NCBI RefSeq assembly: GCF_011762025.1
Contig: NZ_JAASQR010000001.1
Span: 950,752 to 1,014,751, forward strand
Origin: Sphingobium vermicomposti
Lineage (GTDB): Bacteria; Pseudomonadota; Alphaproteobacteria; Sphingomonadales; Sphingomonadaceae
Length of the DNA stretch: 64,000 nt
Direction: 5' to 3'
Part shown: positions 8,340 to 17,450 of the stretch, piece after piece
Numbering within the stretch: position 1 is the stretch's first letter
How the letters are laid out: the number at the start of each line of letters is the position of its first letter
Made by a program: the position numbers and the translations under genes
The notes under the pieces: model-generated
What the model saw: the letters and a program-made list of their open reading frames with translations, nothing else
Database searches by the model: none
What the model was told of the DNA's origin: nothing

Positions 8340-8515
8340 TCGTTGACTCTTTTCGCGCGGGAGGGCACTGGCCCCGCACGCTGAACGCGCAGGTTGCCGT
8401 TTTCGCCCGTGGGGGGCGGGCATGGTAAACACGCAGACGGGGGGCGGCCTGACGTCGATGCGAGTAAGGTTTTACGCGACGTCCCTGGCCAAGAACCGCA
8501 CGTTTTTGAGACGTA

Positions 8516-9166
8516 ATGAGTTACCGTTTGAAGGCCGCGATTGCCGCGGCGTTTGCCTTGTCCGCCAGTGCGGCGGTCACCGCAGCCGATATGTCGAGCG
8601 CCAGTGAAGCAGCTCCTTCGGCCCATATGCTCCCAGCTATTTCAGAGCTGAATGCAGCTCCGTCGACGGCCACCAAGCCCGACGTTATTTTCGCCGCGCC
8701 GCGCGAAGTCGCGCAGCCGCTGGCCCCCCTTTCCGACAGCGCCGATATTCAGGCGGACAATCTGGCCGCACTGGTCAGCGCCCATGGGGACGCAGAAACG
8801 CTCGATGGCGACATGAAGTGCCTTGCCGGAGCGGTTTATTTCGAATCGAAGGGCGAAAGCCTGGAAGGTCAGCTGGCCGTGGCGCGTGTCGTTATCAATC
8901 GCGCCAAGTCGGGCCGTTTCGCCAGCAGCCTGTGCGGCGTCGTCTATCAGCCCGGTCAGTTCAGCTTTGTGCGTGGCCGTGGCATGCCCGCCATCCCGAC
9001 GGCGAGCCAGAGCTGGCGCCGTGCGGTGGCCATTGCCCAGATCGCCATGAAAGACGCCTGGGACAGCCAGGCGGAAGGCGCTCTCTTCTTCCACGCGCGC
9101 CGCGTGTCGCCCGGTTGGGGCAAGGCCAAGCTGGCTGCGATCGACAACCATATTTTCTATCGCTGA
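8516..9166 (+). CDS. SleB-like cell wall hydrolase, exported
   Basis: A 216-residue protein with an N-terminal signal peptide (hydrophobic run to about residue 24, AVTAA cleavage region), a variable linker, and a Hydrolase_2/SleB domain from about residue 100: CLAGAVYFESKGESLEGQLAVARVVINR, with the family's catalytic glutamate in the FESKGE region. Expected to cleave the glycan strand of peptidoglycan in the periplasm; the exact bond is not shown. The 176 bases upstream hold no other gene. A strong terminator follows at 9192-9230. Confidence 0.88.
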   Translation: MSYRLKAAIAAAFALSASAAVTAADMSSASEAAPSAHMLPAISELNAAPSTATKPDVIFAAPREVAQPLAPLSDSADIQADNLAALVSAHGDAETLDGDMKCLAGAVYFESKGESLEGQLAVARVVINRAKSGRFASSLCGVVYQPGQFSFVRGRGMPAIPTASQSWRRAVAIAQIAMKDAWDSQAEGALFFHARRVSPGWGKAKLAAIDNHIFYR

Positions 9167-9191
9167 TCCTTACGAGGCAGCCGATTTAAAA

Positions 9192-9230
9192 AAGGCCGGT
9201 TCGGGACATGCCGAATCGGCCTTTTCTTTT
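9192..9230 (+). terminator. Rho-independent terminator after the SleB-like gene
   Basis: A 13-bp stem (one G-T pair) at 9192-9204 and 9211-9223 around a 6-base loop, followed by a T-rich tract CTTTT to 9230. It ends the rightward transcription unit before mmcB, whose start codon is only 28 bases further on. Confidence 0.9.
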
Positions 9231-9257
9231 GTTCCCTTCCTGTTCTAAGATACGGCG

Positions 9258-9761
9258 ATGACCGCACTGGCATCTTCCTCATCCGACGGCTGTTCGCCGT
9301 TGACGCACGGCACTGCGCTCGCGGTTGCGCGTGGCACTTTGCGGCTGTTTTTTCGGCACGACATGAGCGGGATATTGGAAGTGCCGCTGCCCAACGGCAG
9401 GCGGGCGGACATCATGGCGCTCGACAGCGCCGGTCGAATCACCATCGTCGAAATCAAATGCAGTCGCGCGGACCTGCTGGGCGACATGAAGTGGCCCGAA
9501 TATTTCGATTTTTGCGACCGGTTCTTCTGGGCGGTTCCGGCGGGATTCGATCTGTCGCCCTTTGACAGCGAAGCGCTGTGGCCGGATCGCACCGGGCTGA
9601 TCGTGGCCGATCAATATGATGCCGAACTGCTGCGCCCAGCGCCTGCCGAGCCGCTGGCGGCTGCGCGGCGCAAGGCGGAAACATTACGCTTTGCCCGGCG
9701 CGCGGCGCGGCGGCTGACCGCGATTGCCGACCCGGACCATGCGGCTGAGTTGGGGTGGTGA
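9258..9761 (+). CDS. mmcB: MmcB-like DNA repair protein
   Basis: A 167-residue protein of the MmcB family, described in Caulobacter as an SOS/DNA-damage-linked putative nuclease. The core has PD-(D/E)xK nuclease features: GRRADIMAL followed by IVEIKCSRADLLGDMKWPEYFDFCDRF, where the Glu and Lys of EIK would be catalytic. It is cytosolic, with no signal. A -10-like TAAGAT ends 6 bases before ATG and a terminator lies just upstream, so the promoter must be very close to the start and the mRNA may be leaderless. I see no LexA box with confidence. Confidence 0.85.
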   Translation: MTALASSSSDGCSPLTHGTALAVARGTLRLFFRHDMSGILEVPLPNGRRADIMALDSAGRITIVEIKCSRADLLGDMKWPEYFDFCDRFFWAVPAGFDLSPFDSEALWPDRTGLIVADQYDAELLRPAPAEPLAAARRKAETLRFARRAARRLTAIADPDHAAELGW

Positions 9762-9959
9762 AGGCGGATCACCAGAGCAGCGAGCGCTAGATCGAGATCA
9801 TTTCTTGGGTTTGCCGGGAGCCTGTCGATGGCGATAGCCAGCGGCGCTGCGTGTTCGGGTGTTGCGCGTGAGAAGGAAAAAGAAGGGCCCTTCGACAGGC
9901 TCAGGGCGAACGGGATGTAACTCCGCCCATATAATTGAATCGACGGCGGTTCTGATGGA
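9762..9959. repeat. Intergenic region with REP-like repeat copy 1
   Basis: Holds CCCTTCGACAGGCTCAGGGC followed by GAACGGG (9888-9914) and, about 100 bases before it and inverted, a second shared motif (9773-9797; complement reads tctagcgctcgctgctctgg). Both motifs recur near 10394-10460 and 41562-41625; the first also at 24502-24527. No gene is seen here. Confidence 0.75.
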
Positions 9960-10199
9960 TCAGTAGGGGCGCTTGCCCCAATATTCGTCTGCCAGGCATC
10001 GCCCCAGCGCAGTCGATCCCTGCCGCGCTGCGGTGCGCGCCATATGTTTGCGAATTTCGTAGCTGCTCGATCCCAGCGATGAACCGAAGGTGTCGATTGC
10101 CTTGGCCACAGGATCGCGGTCAGTCGCGGTATAGGGTTTGAAGATGTTGCCGAGCGCCTGTTCCCAGGCTTTCTCCATCTGGATGCGTTTGCCTTCCAT
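9960..10199 (-). CDS. Small conserved-looking hypothetical protein (79 aa)
   Basis: A 79-residue protein starting MEGKRIQMEKAWEQALG, basic and probably helical, with no signal or membrane segment and no recognised family. Codon use (strong GC3) supports coding, and the frame could extend upstream, but the internal ATG at 10199 excludes repeat-like upstream sequence. It sits alone between two REP-like repeat copies. Function not recognised. Confidence 0.55.
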   Translation of the reverse strand: MEGKRIQMEKAWEQALGNIFKPYTATDRDPVAKAIDTFGSSLGSSSYEIRKHMARTAARQGSTALGRCLADEYWGKRPY

Positions 10200-10393
10200 C
10201 GCCTTCCTCTTCGCGCAAGGGACAGGGTCATAAGATGGTGAGACGTGCGCGCTTGGACAAGGGGTTGGGAAGGTTTTGAGGGGAGTGTGGTTAAGCGGAA
10301 TCACTTCCTCCGTTCACTGTATGCCTGCCGGCCCGAAGCGCGGCGATGGCCAACTGCTTATCGCTTCAGGCTACGCATCAGAAGAAAGAGAAG

Positions 10394-10460
10394 GCTTCGA
10401 CAAGCTCAGCCCGAACGGGATGAGTCCGATTTAACGCTCGTTGCTCTAGCGGGCGGGAGA
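10394..10460 (+). repeat. REP-like repeat copy 2 with companion motif
   Basis: GCTTCGACAAGCTCAGCCCG continuing AACGGGA (10394-10420) is a variant of the TTCGACAAGCTCAGGGCGAACGG family. It is followed within 15 bases by ttaacgctcgttgctctagc (10431-10450), the companion motif also seen at 9773-9797 (inverted) and 41605-41625. Confidence 0.75.
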
Positions 10461-10493
10461 GCCGTTGAGACACGTCCCCCGCTATCGCCAGAA

Positions 10494-11117
10494 TCAGAAT
10501 ATCGGGCCTTGGACCGGGCCCTTGGGCGCGGGCTTGCTTGTGGCGGCGCTCAACGCTTCCTCAAGCCCGGCGGTGCGGCCATCGCGCTTTGCATAGTCGC
10601 GGGCCGACATGCCTGCCAGCGTGTCGCGCCGGTCGGGATCGGCACCCTGAGCAATGAGCAGCCGGGTCAGCCCGATATCGCGCAACTGGACCGCCCGGAT
10701 CAGGGGCGTTTCACCACTGCCATTGGTCTTGTCGATTTGCGCGCCATGGGCCAGCAGGGTGCGGACGCCATCTTCGAACCGGGACTGCACCGCATCCATC
10801 AAGGGCGTGTTGCCGTCCCTGTCGGCGATATTGGGATTGGCCCCCTTGCCCAGCAGGAAACCGAGCCAGGTGGCGTCCCGCCGCGCGATCACCAGATGGA
10901 GCGCGGTTTCACCGCTGGTGACATCGCGGCTGTTGATGACCGTCGAGCCGGGTTTCTGGATCAGGTCCGTCGCCTTTTGGCCGTCGGCATCCTTCACCGC
11001 CTTGAGGAAATTGTAATTGTCGGAAAACTGCGCCTGTGCAGCGACCGGAGAAAGCAGCGCCAGCGCCAGGGCGGCGGCGCGGCCCATGCCAATCCAATGC
11101 GAAAAACGTCCTGTCAT
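10494..11117 (-). CDS. Secreted ankyrin-repeat protein
   Basis: A 207-residue protein with a signal peptide (hydrophobic segment at residues 13-28, cleavage near AAQAQ) and at least three ankyrin repeats: GETALHLVIARRDATWLGFLL, GNTPLMDAVQSRFEDGVRTLL and GETPLIRAVQLRDIGLTRLL, each ending in GA-type turns. Periplasmic ankyrin proteins usually mediate protein contacts. The partner is unknown, although neighbouring SCO and SleB-like genes point to envelope roles. It is divergent from the SCO gene with about 60 bases between starts. Confidence 0.85.
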   Translation of the reverse strand: MTGRFSHWIGMGRAAALALALLSPVAAQAQFSDNYNFLKAVKDADGQKATDLIQKPGSTVINSRDVTSGETALHLVIARRDATWLGFLLGKGANPNIADRDGNTPLMDAVQSRFEDGVRTLLAHGAQIDKTNGSGETPLIRAVQLRDIGLTRLLIAQGADPDRRDTLAGMSARDYAKRDGRTAGLEEALSAATSKPAPKGPVQGPIF

Positions 11118-11179
11118 CGTCCTGATAGCCCCGTTGGGATTTGCAAAAGAAGGGATAGCAGGGCATGGCTGGCGGCGCC

Positions 11180-11818
11180 ATGAACAAAGCGCTTATCCCG
11201 CTCGCCCTGTCCCTTGCCGCCGTGGTGAGCGCCTGCAATATCGGGGGCGGAGACGCCGCCAACGGCAGCCAGAGCGCGCCGGGCGATCTGGCCGGAGCGC
11301 GGATCGGCGCGCCCTTTACCCTGACCAATCAGGACGGCGCGAAGGTCAGCTGGGACGATTTCAAGGGCAAATACCGGCTGGTCTATTTCGGTTACACCTA
11401 TTGCCCCGACGTCTGCCCTGTGGACTTGCAGCGCATCATGCAGGCCTTTGGCCGGTTTGAAAAAATGGACCCCGCGCGCGCTGCCAAGGTGCAGCCGGTC
11501 TTTATCAGCCTGGACCCTGAACGTGATACGCCAGCGGTTATGAAAACCTATGTTGCCGCTTTTCATCCGCGGCTGATGGGTCTGACCGGCAGCACGGACG
11601 AAATTGCCAAGGTGGCGAAGGATTTCGTCGTGGTTTACGGCAAGGAAGAGGCCAAGGGCGCGAGCGACTATCTGGTCAGCCACAGTCGCACGCCCTATCT
11701 GTTTGGCCCGGACGGTGAACCGGTGGCGCTGGTGCCGGTGGACGACCCCGCAACGCCGGACAAGGATGAAGGCGGGCTGGACGCGGTGCTGGCCTTCCTG
11801 GAAAAATGGGTCAAGTGA
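11180..11818 (+). CDS. SCO1/SenC-family lipoprotein
   Basis: Copper-binding thioredoxin-fold protein involved in cytochrome c oxidase CuA assembly or redox protection. From the ATG at 11180 the 212-residue protein has a lipobox-like signal (LAAVVSACN), then the SCO motif YTYCPDVCP with the two metal-binding cysteines near residue 78, and the third ligand histidine in LVSHSRTPYLFGPDG near residue 178. An ATG five codons upstream is possible. No oxidase gene is in the window. It is followed by the YcgN-like gene after 3 bases. Confidence 0.9.
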   Translation: MNKALIPLALSLAAVVSACNIGGGDAANGSQSAPGDLAGARIGAPFTLTNQDGAKVSWDDFKGKYRLVYFGYTYCPDVCPVDLQRIMQAFGRFEKMDPARAAKVQPVFISLDPERDTPAVMKTYVAAFHPRLMGLTGSTDEIAKVAKDFVVVYGKEEAKGASDYLVSHSRTPYLFGPDGEPVALVPVDDPATPDKDEGGLDAVLAFLEKWVK

Positions 11819-11821
11819 CAG

Positions 11822-12247
11822 TTGGATTTCTGGGAAAAGCCTCTTGATCAGTTGGACCGCGCACAGTGGGAAGCGCTGTGCGACGGGTGCGGCAAATGTT
11901 GCCTGCACAAGGCCGAGGATGAGGATAGCGGCCGCATCTATCCCACCAATGTCGCCTGCAAGCTGCTGGACCGCCACAGCGGGCTGTGTTCCAACTATAA
12001 GGATCGCCGCCGCTTCGTTCCCGACTGCGTCCGCCTGACGCCGCAGAAGGTGAAGACTTTAAGCTGGCTGCCGCGCACCTGCGCCTATCGGCTGCGGGAA
12101 GAGGGCCAGCCACTACCGGAATGGCATTATCTGATCAGCGGCGACCGGGAAGCGGTGCATCGCGCCCGCCAGTCGGTGCGGGGCTGGACCGTGGCCGAAG
12201 CGGATGCGGGCGACTGGGAAAATCATCTTGTCGATCGGGAAATCTGA
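11822..12247 (+). CDS. YcgN-family cysteine-cluster protein
   Basis: A 141-residue cytosolic protein of the UPF0260/YcgN family, defined by the cysteine cluster CDGCGKCCLHK near residue 20 and further Cys in VACKLLD, LCSNY and PDCVRL, likely a metal or Fe-S site. Function is unknown in the family. The start is TTG at 11822, 3 bases after the SCO gene; no ATG lies before the conserved DFWEKPL segment. It overlaps the following metalloprotease-like frame. Confidence 0.85.
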   Translation: MDFWEKPLDQLDRAQWEALCDGCGKCCLHKAEDEDSGRIYPTNVACKLLDRHSGLCSNYKDRRRFVPDCVRLTPQKVKTLSWLPRTCAYRLREEGQPLPEWHYLISGDREAVHRARQSVRGWTVAEADAGDWENHLVDREI

Positions 12248-12938
12248 CGGCGCGATCCTGGTCGATGGCGTCAAGGTGCCGGTGCGCGTCCGCCGGTCGG
12301 CCAGGGCGAGGGCCTACCGGCTTTCACTGGACCGGACGCTGGGCGAATTGCGATTGTCCCTGCCCCTGCGCGCTGACATCAAGCGCGCCCTGGGCTGGGC
12401 GCAGGGGCATGAAGGCTGGGTTCGGACGCAATTGGCCGCGCAACCCGCCGCAGTGACGCTGGACGACGGCGAGACATTTCCGTTTGAGGGGCGCGACCTG
12501 ACGATCTGCTGGACGGCGGGAACGTCGCGCAGCATCCGGGTGGAGGGCGATCAACTGATGTTGGGCGGTGCAGCCGAATCCGTGCCGCAGCGGGTGGTTC
12601 GTTGGCTCAAGGCGCGGGCGCGGGCGGTGCTGGAGGTCGATACGCTGGCGATGGCGCAGGACCATGGACTGATCGTGACGTCGGTGGGGATTGGCGATCC
12701 GCGCAGTCGATGGGCCAGTTGCTCCTCCAGCGGCGGCATTCGCTACAGTTGGCGGCTGATCCTGTGCCCGCCCGACGTTCGCCGGGCGACCGTTGCCCAT
12801 GAACTGGCGCATCTGCTGCATATGGACCATAGCCCGGCCTTCCATGCGGCCCATCAGCGCATATTGGGTGAGGACCCGCGACCCGCGCGCGCCTGGCTGC
12901 GGACGCATGGATCAGCGTTGCATCGCTTCACGGACTGA
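12204..12938 (+). CDS. YgjP/DUF45-type zinc metalloprotease-like protein
   Basis: A 244-residue M48-related protein. The C-terminal zinc motif is VAHELAHLLHMDHSPAFH (HExxH near residue 200, third ligand in the MDHSPAFH segment), preceded by SRWASCSSSGGIRYSWRLIL, typical of the DUF45/YgjP family. No membrane segment. The ATG at 12204 overlaps the upstream gene by 44 bases; TTG at 12228 is an alternative with a shorter overlap. Its end overlaps the end of convergent trhO by 11 bases. Substrate unknown. Confidence 0.85.
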   Translation: MRATGKIILSIGKSDGAILVDGVKVPVRVRRSARARAYRLSLDRTLGELRLSLPLRADIKRALGWAQGHEGWVRTQLAAQPAAVTLDDGETFPFEGRDLTICWTAGTSRSIRVEGDQLMLGGAAESVPQRVVRWLKARARAVLEVDTLAMAQDHGLIVTSVGIGDPRSRWASCSSSGGIRYSWRLILCPPDVRRATVAHELAHLLHMDHSPAFHAAHQRILGEDPRPARAWLRTHGSALHRFTD

Positions 12939-13764
12939 TCGTGGGGTTACGCCTCGGACAGGCATGGTCTTCGTCCAGGCGATGGGGAAGGCCGCAGGCA
13001 CGGCAGAGGCCATGGCTGCCCGCTTTCAGGCCGTGACCCACCGCCACCCGTTCATCGAAGACATAGCATTCGCCCTGCCACCGGCTTTGGGATTCGGGCA
13101 TTTCCTCAAGATAACGCAGGATGCCGCCGCGCAGATGATAGACATCGTCAAAGCCGCGCGCGCGGATCAGGGCGGTTGATTTTTCGCAGCGGATTCCCCC
13201 CGTGCAGAACATCGCGATCCGTGGCGTCCGGCCTTCGTCCCGCAGTTTTTCCGCAAAGCCATCGAACCAGGCGGGGAAATCGCGAAAGGAACGGGTGCCC
13301 GGATCGATGGCCCCGTCGAAGCTGCCGACCGACACTTCATAGGCGTTGCGCGTGTCGATGACGATGGTGTCGGGGTCGGCGATCAAGGCGTTCCATGCTT
13401 CGGGATCGAGATGGTGGCCGGCCTGGCTGGCGGGGTCCAGTTCCCCTGCGTCCAGCGTCACGATTTCGCGCTTCACCTTCACCTTCATGCGCGCAAAAGG
13501 CGCTTCCGCCCCCGTCGCATATTTGACGTCCAGTTCGGCGCAGCCGGGAAGCGTGCGGATATGCGCGATCAGGGCGGCGATGGCGTCTTCGCTGCCTGCC
13601 ACGGTGCCGTTGATCCCTTCCTTTGCCAGGATCAGCGTGCCGCAGGTCTTCAGTTCGCCGCAGAGCACCCGCAATTGCTGCGCCAACTGATCAGGATCGG
13701 CAAAGGCGGCGAAACGGTACAGCGCGGCGATGGTGAAGGGCGCGGGGGTGAAGGGAGCGGGCAT
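12928..13764 (-). CDS. trhO: tRNA uridine(34) hydroxylase, rhodanese-type
   Basis: Oxygen-dependent hydroxylation of U34 in tRNA, towards 5-carboxymethoxyuridine-type modification. The 278-residue protein has an N-terminal acylphosphatase-like domain (FAAFADPDQLAQQL...EGINGTVAG) and a rhodanese domain with the active-site cysteine in MFCTGGIRCEKS near residue 178. The open frame extends 22 codons upstream, but the ATG at 13764 gives the usual start. It overlaps the convergent YgjP-like gene end by 11 bases. Confidence 0.92.
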   Translation of the reverse strand: MPAPFTPAPFTIAALYRFAAFADPDQLAQQLRVLCGELKTCGTLILAKEGINGTVAGSEDAIAALIAHIRTLPGCAELDVKYATGAEAPFARMKVKVKREIVTLDAGELDPASQAGHHLDPEAWNALIADPDTIVIDTRNAYEVSVGSFDGAIDPGTRSFRDFPAWFDGFAEKLRDEGRTPRIAMFCTGGIRCEKSTALIRARGFDDVYHLRGGILRYLEEMPESQSRWQGECYVFDERVAVGHGLKAGSHGLCRACGLPHRLDEDHACPRRNPTISP

Positions 13765-13828
13765 GTCGGCCCCATAGCCGGTCTGCCTTCTTCTTGAAAG
13801 ACGCGGCGCAAGCGCGCATAGGCGGACC

Positions 13829-14488
13829 ATGGTTCCCCTTTCGTTCGCAGGTCATGACTTTCTGGCGCTGCCTGAAGCCGCGCTCTTCTGGCCAGCGAAG
13901 CGGGCTTTGCTGGTGGCCGACCTCCATTTCGAAAAGGCGAGCTGGTTCGGGCGTTTCGGCCAGTTCCTGCCGCCCCATGACAGCCAGGCGACGCTGGACC
14001 TGATCGCCACGCTGGTCGAGCGGACCGGCGCGCAATCGGTCTGGTCGCTGGGCGACAGTTTTCATGATGCGGATGGTCCGGCGCGCTTGCCCCGAAAAGC
14101 GCGGGAGCGGCTGGCGGCGCTGACCGGGCGGGTCGACTGGCTGTGGATCACGGGCAATCATGACGTCGGCATGACGGACGTGCCCGGCGGGCGGCGGCTG
14201 GCGGAAGTGGAGATGGACGGCATCTGGTTGCGGCACGAAGCCGATCCCGCCGATGCGCGACCGGAAATTTCGGGCCATTTCCATCCAAAGCTGCGGCTGT
14301 CGCTGCGCGGGCGGCATGTGTCGCGGCGCTGCTTCGTGGGGTCGCCGTCCAAGCTGATTCTGCCTGCTTTAGGGGCACTGACCGGGGGGCTGGATGCTGG
14401 TCATGGCGAAATTCGCCGTGCGGTGGGGCCGGGCGCGACTGCCCTGGTGCCCCTTGCCGACCGGTTGCTCCGCTTTCCGCTCGCTTAG
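13829..14488 (+). CDS. pdeM: PdeM, ligase-associated DNA-damage metallophosphoesterase
   Basis: Calcineurin-like metallophosphoesterase with the metal motifs in order: VADLHFEK (D-x-H), LGDSFHD (GD), ITGNHD (GNHD) and SGHFHPK (GHxH), in 219 residues. The family is usually encoded with an Lhr-type helicase and an ATP-dependent ligase. Here the Lhr-type gene is present but 33 kb away (47555), and no ligase gene is in the window. Start is ATG at 13829, divergent from trhO with 64 bases between starts. Confidence 0.88.
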   Translation: MVPLSFAGHDFLALPEAALFWPAKRALLVADLHFEKASWFGRFGQFLPPHDSQATLDLIATLVERTGAQSVWSLGDSFHDADGPARLPRKARERLAALTGRVDWLWITGNHDVGMTDVPGGRRLAEVEMDGIWLRHEADPADARPEISGHFHPKLRLSLRGRHVSRRCFVGSPSKLILPALGALTGGLDAGHGEIRRAVGPGATALVPLADRLLRFPLA

Positions 14489-14591
14489 CGGATCGTTACG
14501 GAAAGCTGATTTAAACCTGTGCTATTTTAACAACGGTCATGGAGCATTCGGCCCTGCCATGAGCAATAAGGGGCAGAAAGCTTTGGCTTGC

Positions 14592-14620
14592 TTGTCATAA
14601 CCCGACTGTGGCGGCATAAT
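14592..14620 (+). promoter_or_regulatory. Predicted sigma-70 promoter of the TonB-dependent receptor
   Basis: TTGTCA (14592-14597), a 17-base spacer, then CATAAT (14615-14620), 59 bases before the receptor start at 14679. The rest of the 190-base gap shows no recognised riboswitch or Fur box. Confidence 0.6.
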
Positions 14621-14678
14621 CGCACAGGTGGCAACGACGTGGAATTACCATGCGCTTCAGGAGAGAAAGGGGTCCGTC

Positions 14679-17450
14679 ATGAACAAGAAGAATTTCTGGC
14701 TGCTGTCGGCTGGATTGGCGGCTGTGGCCGCTCCGATGTCTATCGCTCACGCACAGGAAACAGCAGAGCCGGTCGCGGTTGAGGATAACGGCGCTGTTAT
14801 CATCGTCACCGCCACCCGCCGGGCAAGCCCGCTGTCGGACGTGCCGATCGCCGTGTCCGCCGTGAGCGGGCAGGCCATGCAGAATAGCGGGGCGAGCGAT
14901 ATTCGCAGCCTCAACCAGCTGGCCCCTTCCCTGCTGGTGTCCTCCACCGGATCGGAAGCCAATGCGTCGGCCCGCGTGCGCGGCATCGGCACCGTGGGCG
15001 ACAATCCAGGGCTGGAAAGCTCGGTCGCGGTCTTTATCGACGGCGTATATCGATCCCGCACGGGCGCAGGCCTTAACGAACTGGGCGAGATTGAGCGGGT
15101 CGAAGTGCTGCGTGGTCCGCAAGGAACATTGTTCGGGCGCAATGCGTCCGCGGGCCTGATCAACGTCATCAGCAAGGCGCCTGAGTTCAAGCTGGGCGGC
15201 AAGGCCGAGGTTACCTACGGCAATTATGATTTTTGGCGGCTGGCCGGGCGTATCACCGGCCCGGTCAGCGATAGCCTGGCGCTCAGCCTGGACGGCGTGT
15301 GGTCGAAGCGGGACGGGTTTTTCGACCTGGTCGATGCGAGCGGCGACAAGGTGGGCGAAACCAACGACCGCGATCGTTACTTCGTGCGCGCGCAGGCGCT
15401 GTTCGAACCCACCGACGCGCTCTCTATCCGCCTGATCGGGGATTATACCAATCGCGATGAAAGCTGCTGCGGCGCGGCCTATATCGAAACGCGCGAACGG
15501 CTGCCCGTGGCGGGCGGCGGATACAGCACCGCCCCCTTCAATCGCATCTCGGCGATCCTGGCGGGGCAGGGCAGCGTCTTTGCATCCGACCCCTATGACC
15601 GCGAGCTGACCATCACCGAAGGGCGCAACTATGTCAGCAAGGTCAAGGATTGGGGCCTGTCGGGCGAGGTCAACTATGATCTGGACGGGGTGAAGCTGAC
15701 CAGCATCACCGCCTATCGCGATTATAAGAGCCAGGATTACGGCGATTATGACTATAGCGGGGCGGACCTGCTGTATCGCGATCCGAACACCTATCGCCAG
15801 TTCAAGACCTTTACCCAGGAATTGCGCGCGCAGGGATCGGCCTTCAACGACGTGCTCGACTGGCTGGTTGGCGGCTATTATGCGAATGAAAGGCTGACGC
15901 TGGAGGACAATATCGTCTTTGGCGCGGATTATGGCCGCTTTGCCGCCTGCCGCCTGATGGCGGGCGCGGGGGCCAACAGCAATCTGACGGCGCCCCAACT
16001 GGCCGCTTGCGGCAGCGGGCTAGCCACGCAGGCGCTGATCACCGGCACGCAGGCGCAGCTTAATGCAGCGCTGACCCCGGCGGTCGGCGCGGTGCAGGCG
16101 GGAGCAATCTCGACCGGGTTGGGCAATGGACTGCGGGCGCTGGCCGCCATCCCGTCAGGGACCGGCGATGTCGGGTCGGTCTATCGTCAGAAGAGTGAGA
16201 ATTGGGCGCTCTTCACGCACAATATCATCCACATCACCAAGCAGCTCGATCTGACGCTGGGCCTGCGCTACACGCATGAAAGCAAGCGGTTTTCGGCGGA
16301 TCTCAACAATAATAATGCGACCTGCGCGGCGTTGCAGGCGTCGAGCCTGCCGACATTGGGGACCACTCCGGCGCTTGGATCGGCCGCCGCGCTGGCGGGC
16401 GGCATCCTGACGTTGGGTTGCCTGGGCAATGGTTCGACCAGTCTGAACGCCCTCAACCTTAACGACCGGATCAGCGATGGTGAATTTTCGGGGACGGCGG
16501 TGCTGTCCTGGAAGCCGCTGGATGAAATGCTGGTCTATGGCAGCTATTCCAAGGGCTATAAGGCGGGCGGCTATAATCTGGACCGTTTCCAGCTGGGCAC
16601 GACCGGCGTCAATCCGGTTCCGGCATTCTTTTCGCCCCGCAGCAACGCCGATGTGACGAGCCTGCGCTTTGCCGCTGAAAAGGTGGATGCCTTTGAAATC
16701 GGACTGAAATATACGCAGCCGAAATGGAGCGTGAACGTCGCGGCGTTCCGGCAGGAATTCAAGAATTTCCAGCTGAACACGTTCAACGGCACCAGCTTTG
16801 TCGTCCAGAATATCAATGGTTGTGACAGCGGTCTTTCAGCAGGCCGCACCTGCGACAGCGAAGATGTGGGGCCGGGGCTGATCAGTCAGGGCGTCGAACT
16901 GGAACTGGCAGCATCGCCGGTGCGCAACGTCCGTCTGACTGGTGGATTCACCTATGCGCGGGCGAAGTTCGCCAACAGGTTGGTGGGCAGCGGCGATGGG
17001 TCGGTGCCGCTTGATCCGGCGTTGTTCCTGCTGCCGGGCCAGATCAATTCGCAAGCGCCCGAAGTTGTGACAACGGTCAGCGCTTCCTGGACGCCCGCGC
17101 TGGGGTCCAGCGGGCTGTCGGCGCTGTTCTACATCGATGGCCGCATGACCAGCGATTTCAATACCGGGTCTGACCTGTTCCCTGAAAAGGAACAGGATGG
17201 CTATGCGGTGTTCAACGCGCGCGTGGGCATTCGTGGGCCGCAGCAGCGTTGGGCGGTGGAATTCTGGGGACAGAATATCTTCAACCAGGATTATAGCCAG
17301 GTAGCATTCAGCAGCCCGCTGCAGTCGAGCAGCCCTGGAACGTCCACCACCGGCCAGTTTGCGCAGGGCGCACCGATGGCGAACCAGCTGATTTCCGCCT
17401 ATCTGGCGGAACCGCGGACCTACGGCATCACCCTTCGCGGGAGTTTCTGA
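14679..17450 (+). CDS. TonB-dependent outer-membrane receptor
   Basis: A 923-residue outer-membrane beta-barrel transporter powered by TonB. Signal peptide at residues 1-27 (SIAHAQ), TonB-box-like VIIVTATRR near 40, plug domain with IERVEVLRGPQGTLFGRNASAG near 130-150, and a barrel ending in GITLRGSF with the C-terminal phenylalanine of outer-membrane proteins. ATG 14679 follows GGAGAGAAAGG; an earlier in-frame ATG adds 17 residues with no signal. Long extracellular-loop-like insertions include an Ala/Gly-rich piece near residues 425-500. No substrate-processing genes or anti-sigma factor lie beside it, so the substrate is unknown. Confidence 0.93.
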   Translation: MNKKNFWLLSAGLAAVAAPMSIAHAQETAEPVAVEDNGAVIIVTATRRASPLSDVPIAVSAVSGQAMQNSGASDIRSLNQLAPSLLVSSTGSEANASARVRGIGTVGDNPGLESSVAVFIDGVYRSRTGAGLNELGEIERVEVLRGPQGTLFGRNASAGLINVISKAPEFKLGGKAEVTYGNYDFWRLAGRITGPVSDSLALSLDGVWSKRDGFFDLVDASGDKVGETNDRDRYFVRAQALFEPTDALSIRLIGDYTNRDESCCGAAYIETRERLPVAGGGYSTAPFNRISAILAGQGSVFASDPYDRELTITEGRNYVSKVKDWGLSGEVNYDLDGVKLTSITAYRDYKSQDYGDYDYSGADLLYRDPNTYRQFKTFTQELRAQGSAFNDVLDWLVGGYYANERLTLEDNIVFGADYGRFAACRLMAGAGANSNLTAPQLAACGSGLATQALITGTQAQLNAALTPAVGAVQAGAISTGLGNGLRALAAIPSGTGDVGSVYRQKSENWALFTHNIIHITKQLDLTLGLRYTHESKRFSADLNNNNATCAALQASSLPTLGTTPALGSAAALAGGILTLGCLGNGSTSLNALNLNDRISDGEFSGTAVLSWKPLDEMLVYGSYSKGYKAGGYNLDRFQLGTTGVNPVPAFFSPRSNADVTSLRFAAEKVDAFEIGLKYTQPKWSVNVAAFRQEFKNFQLNTFNGTSFVVQNINGCDSGLSAGRTCDSEDVGPGLISQGVELELAASPVRNVRLTGGFTYARAKFANRLVGSGDGSVPLDPALFLLPGQINSQAPEVVTTVSASWTPALGSSGLSALFYIDGRMTSDFNTGSDLFPEKEQDGYAVFNARVGIRGPQQRWAVEFWGQNIFNQDYSQVAFSSPLQSSSPGTSTTGQFAQGAPMANQLISAYLAEPRTYGITLRGSF

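Noticed and set aside
14595..15998. A 467-codon minus-strand frame over the TonB receptor
   Set aside because: Antisense shadow of a well-supported gene with matching plug and barrel motifs on the plus strand.
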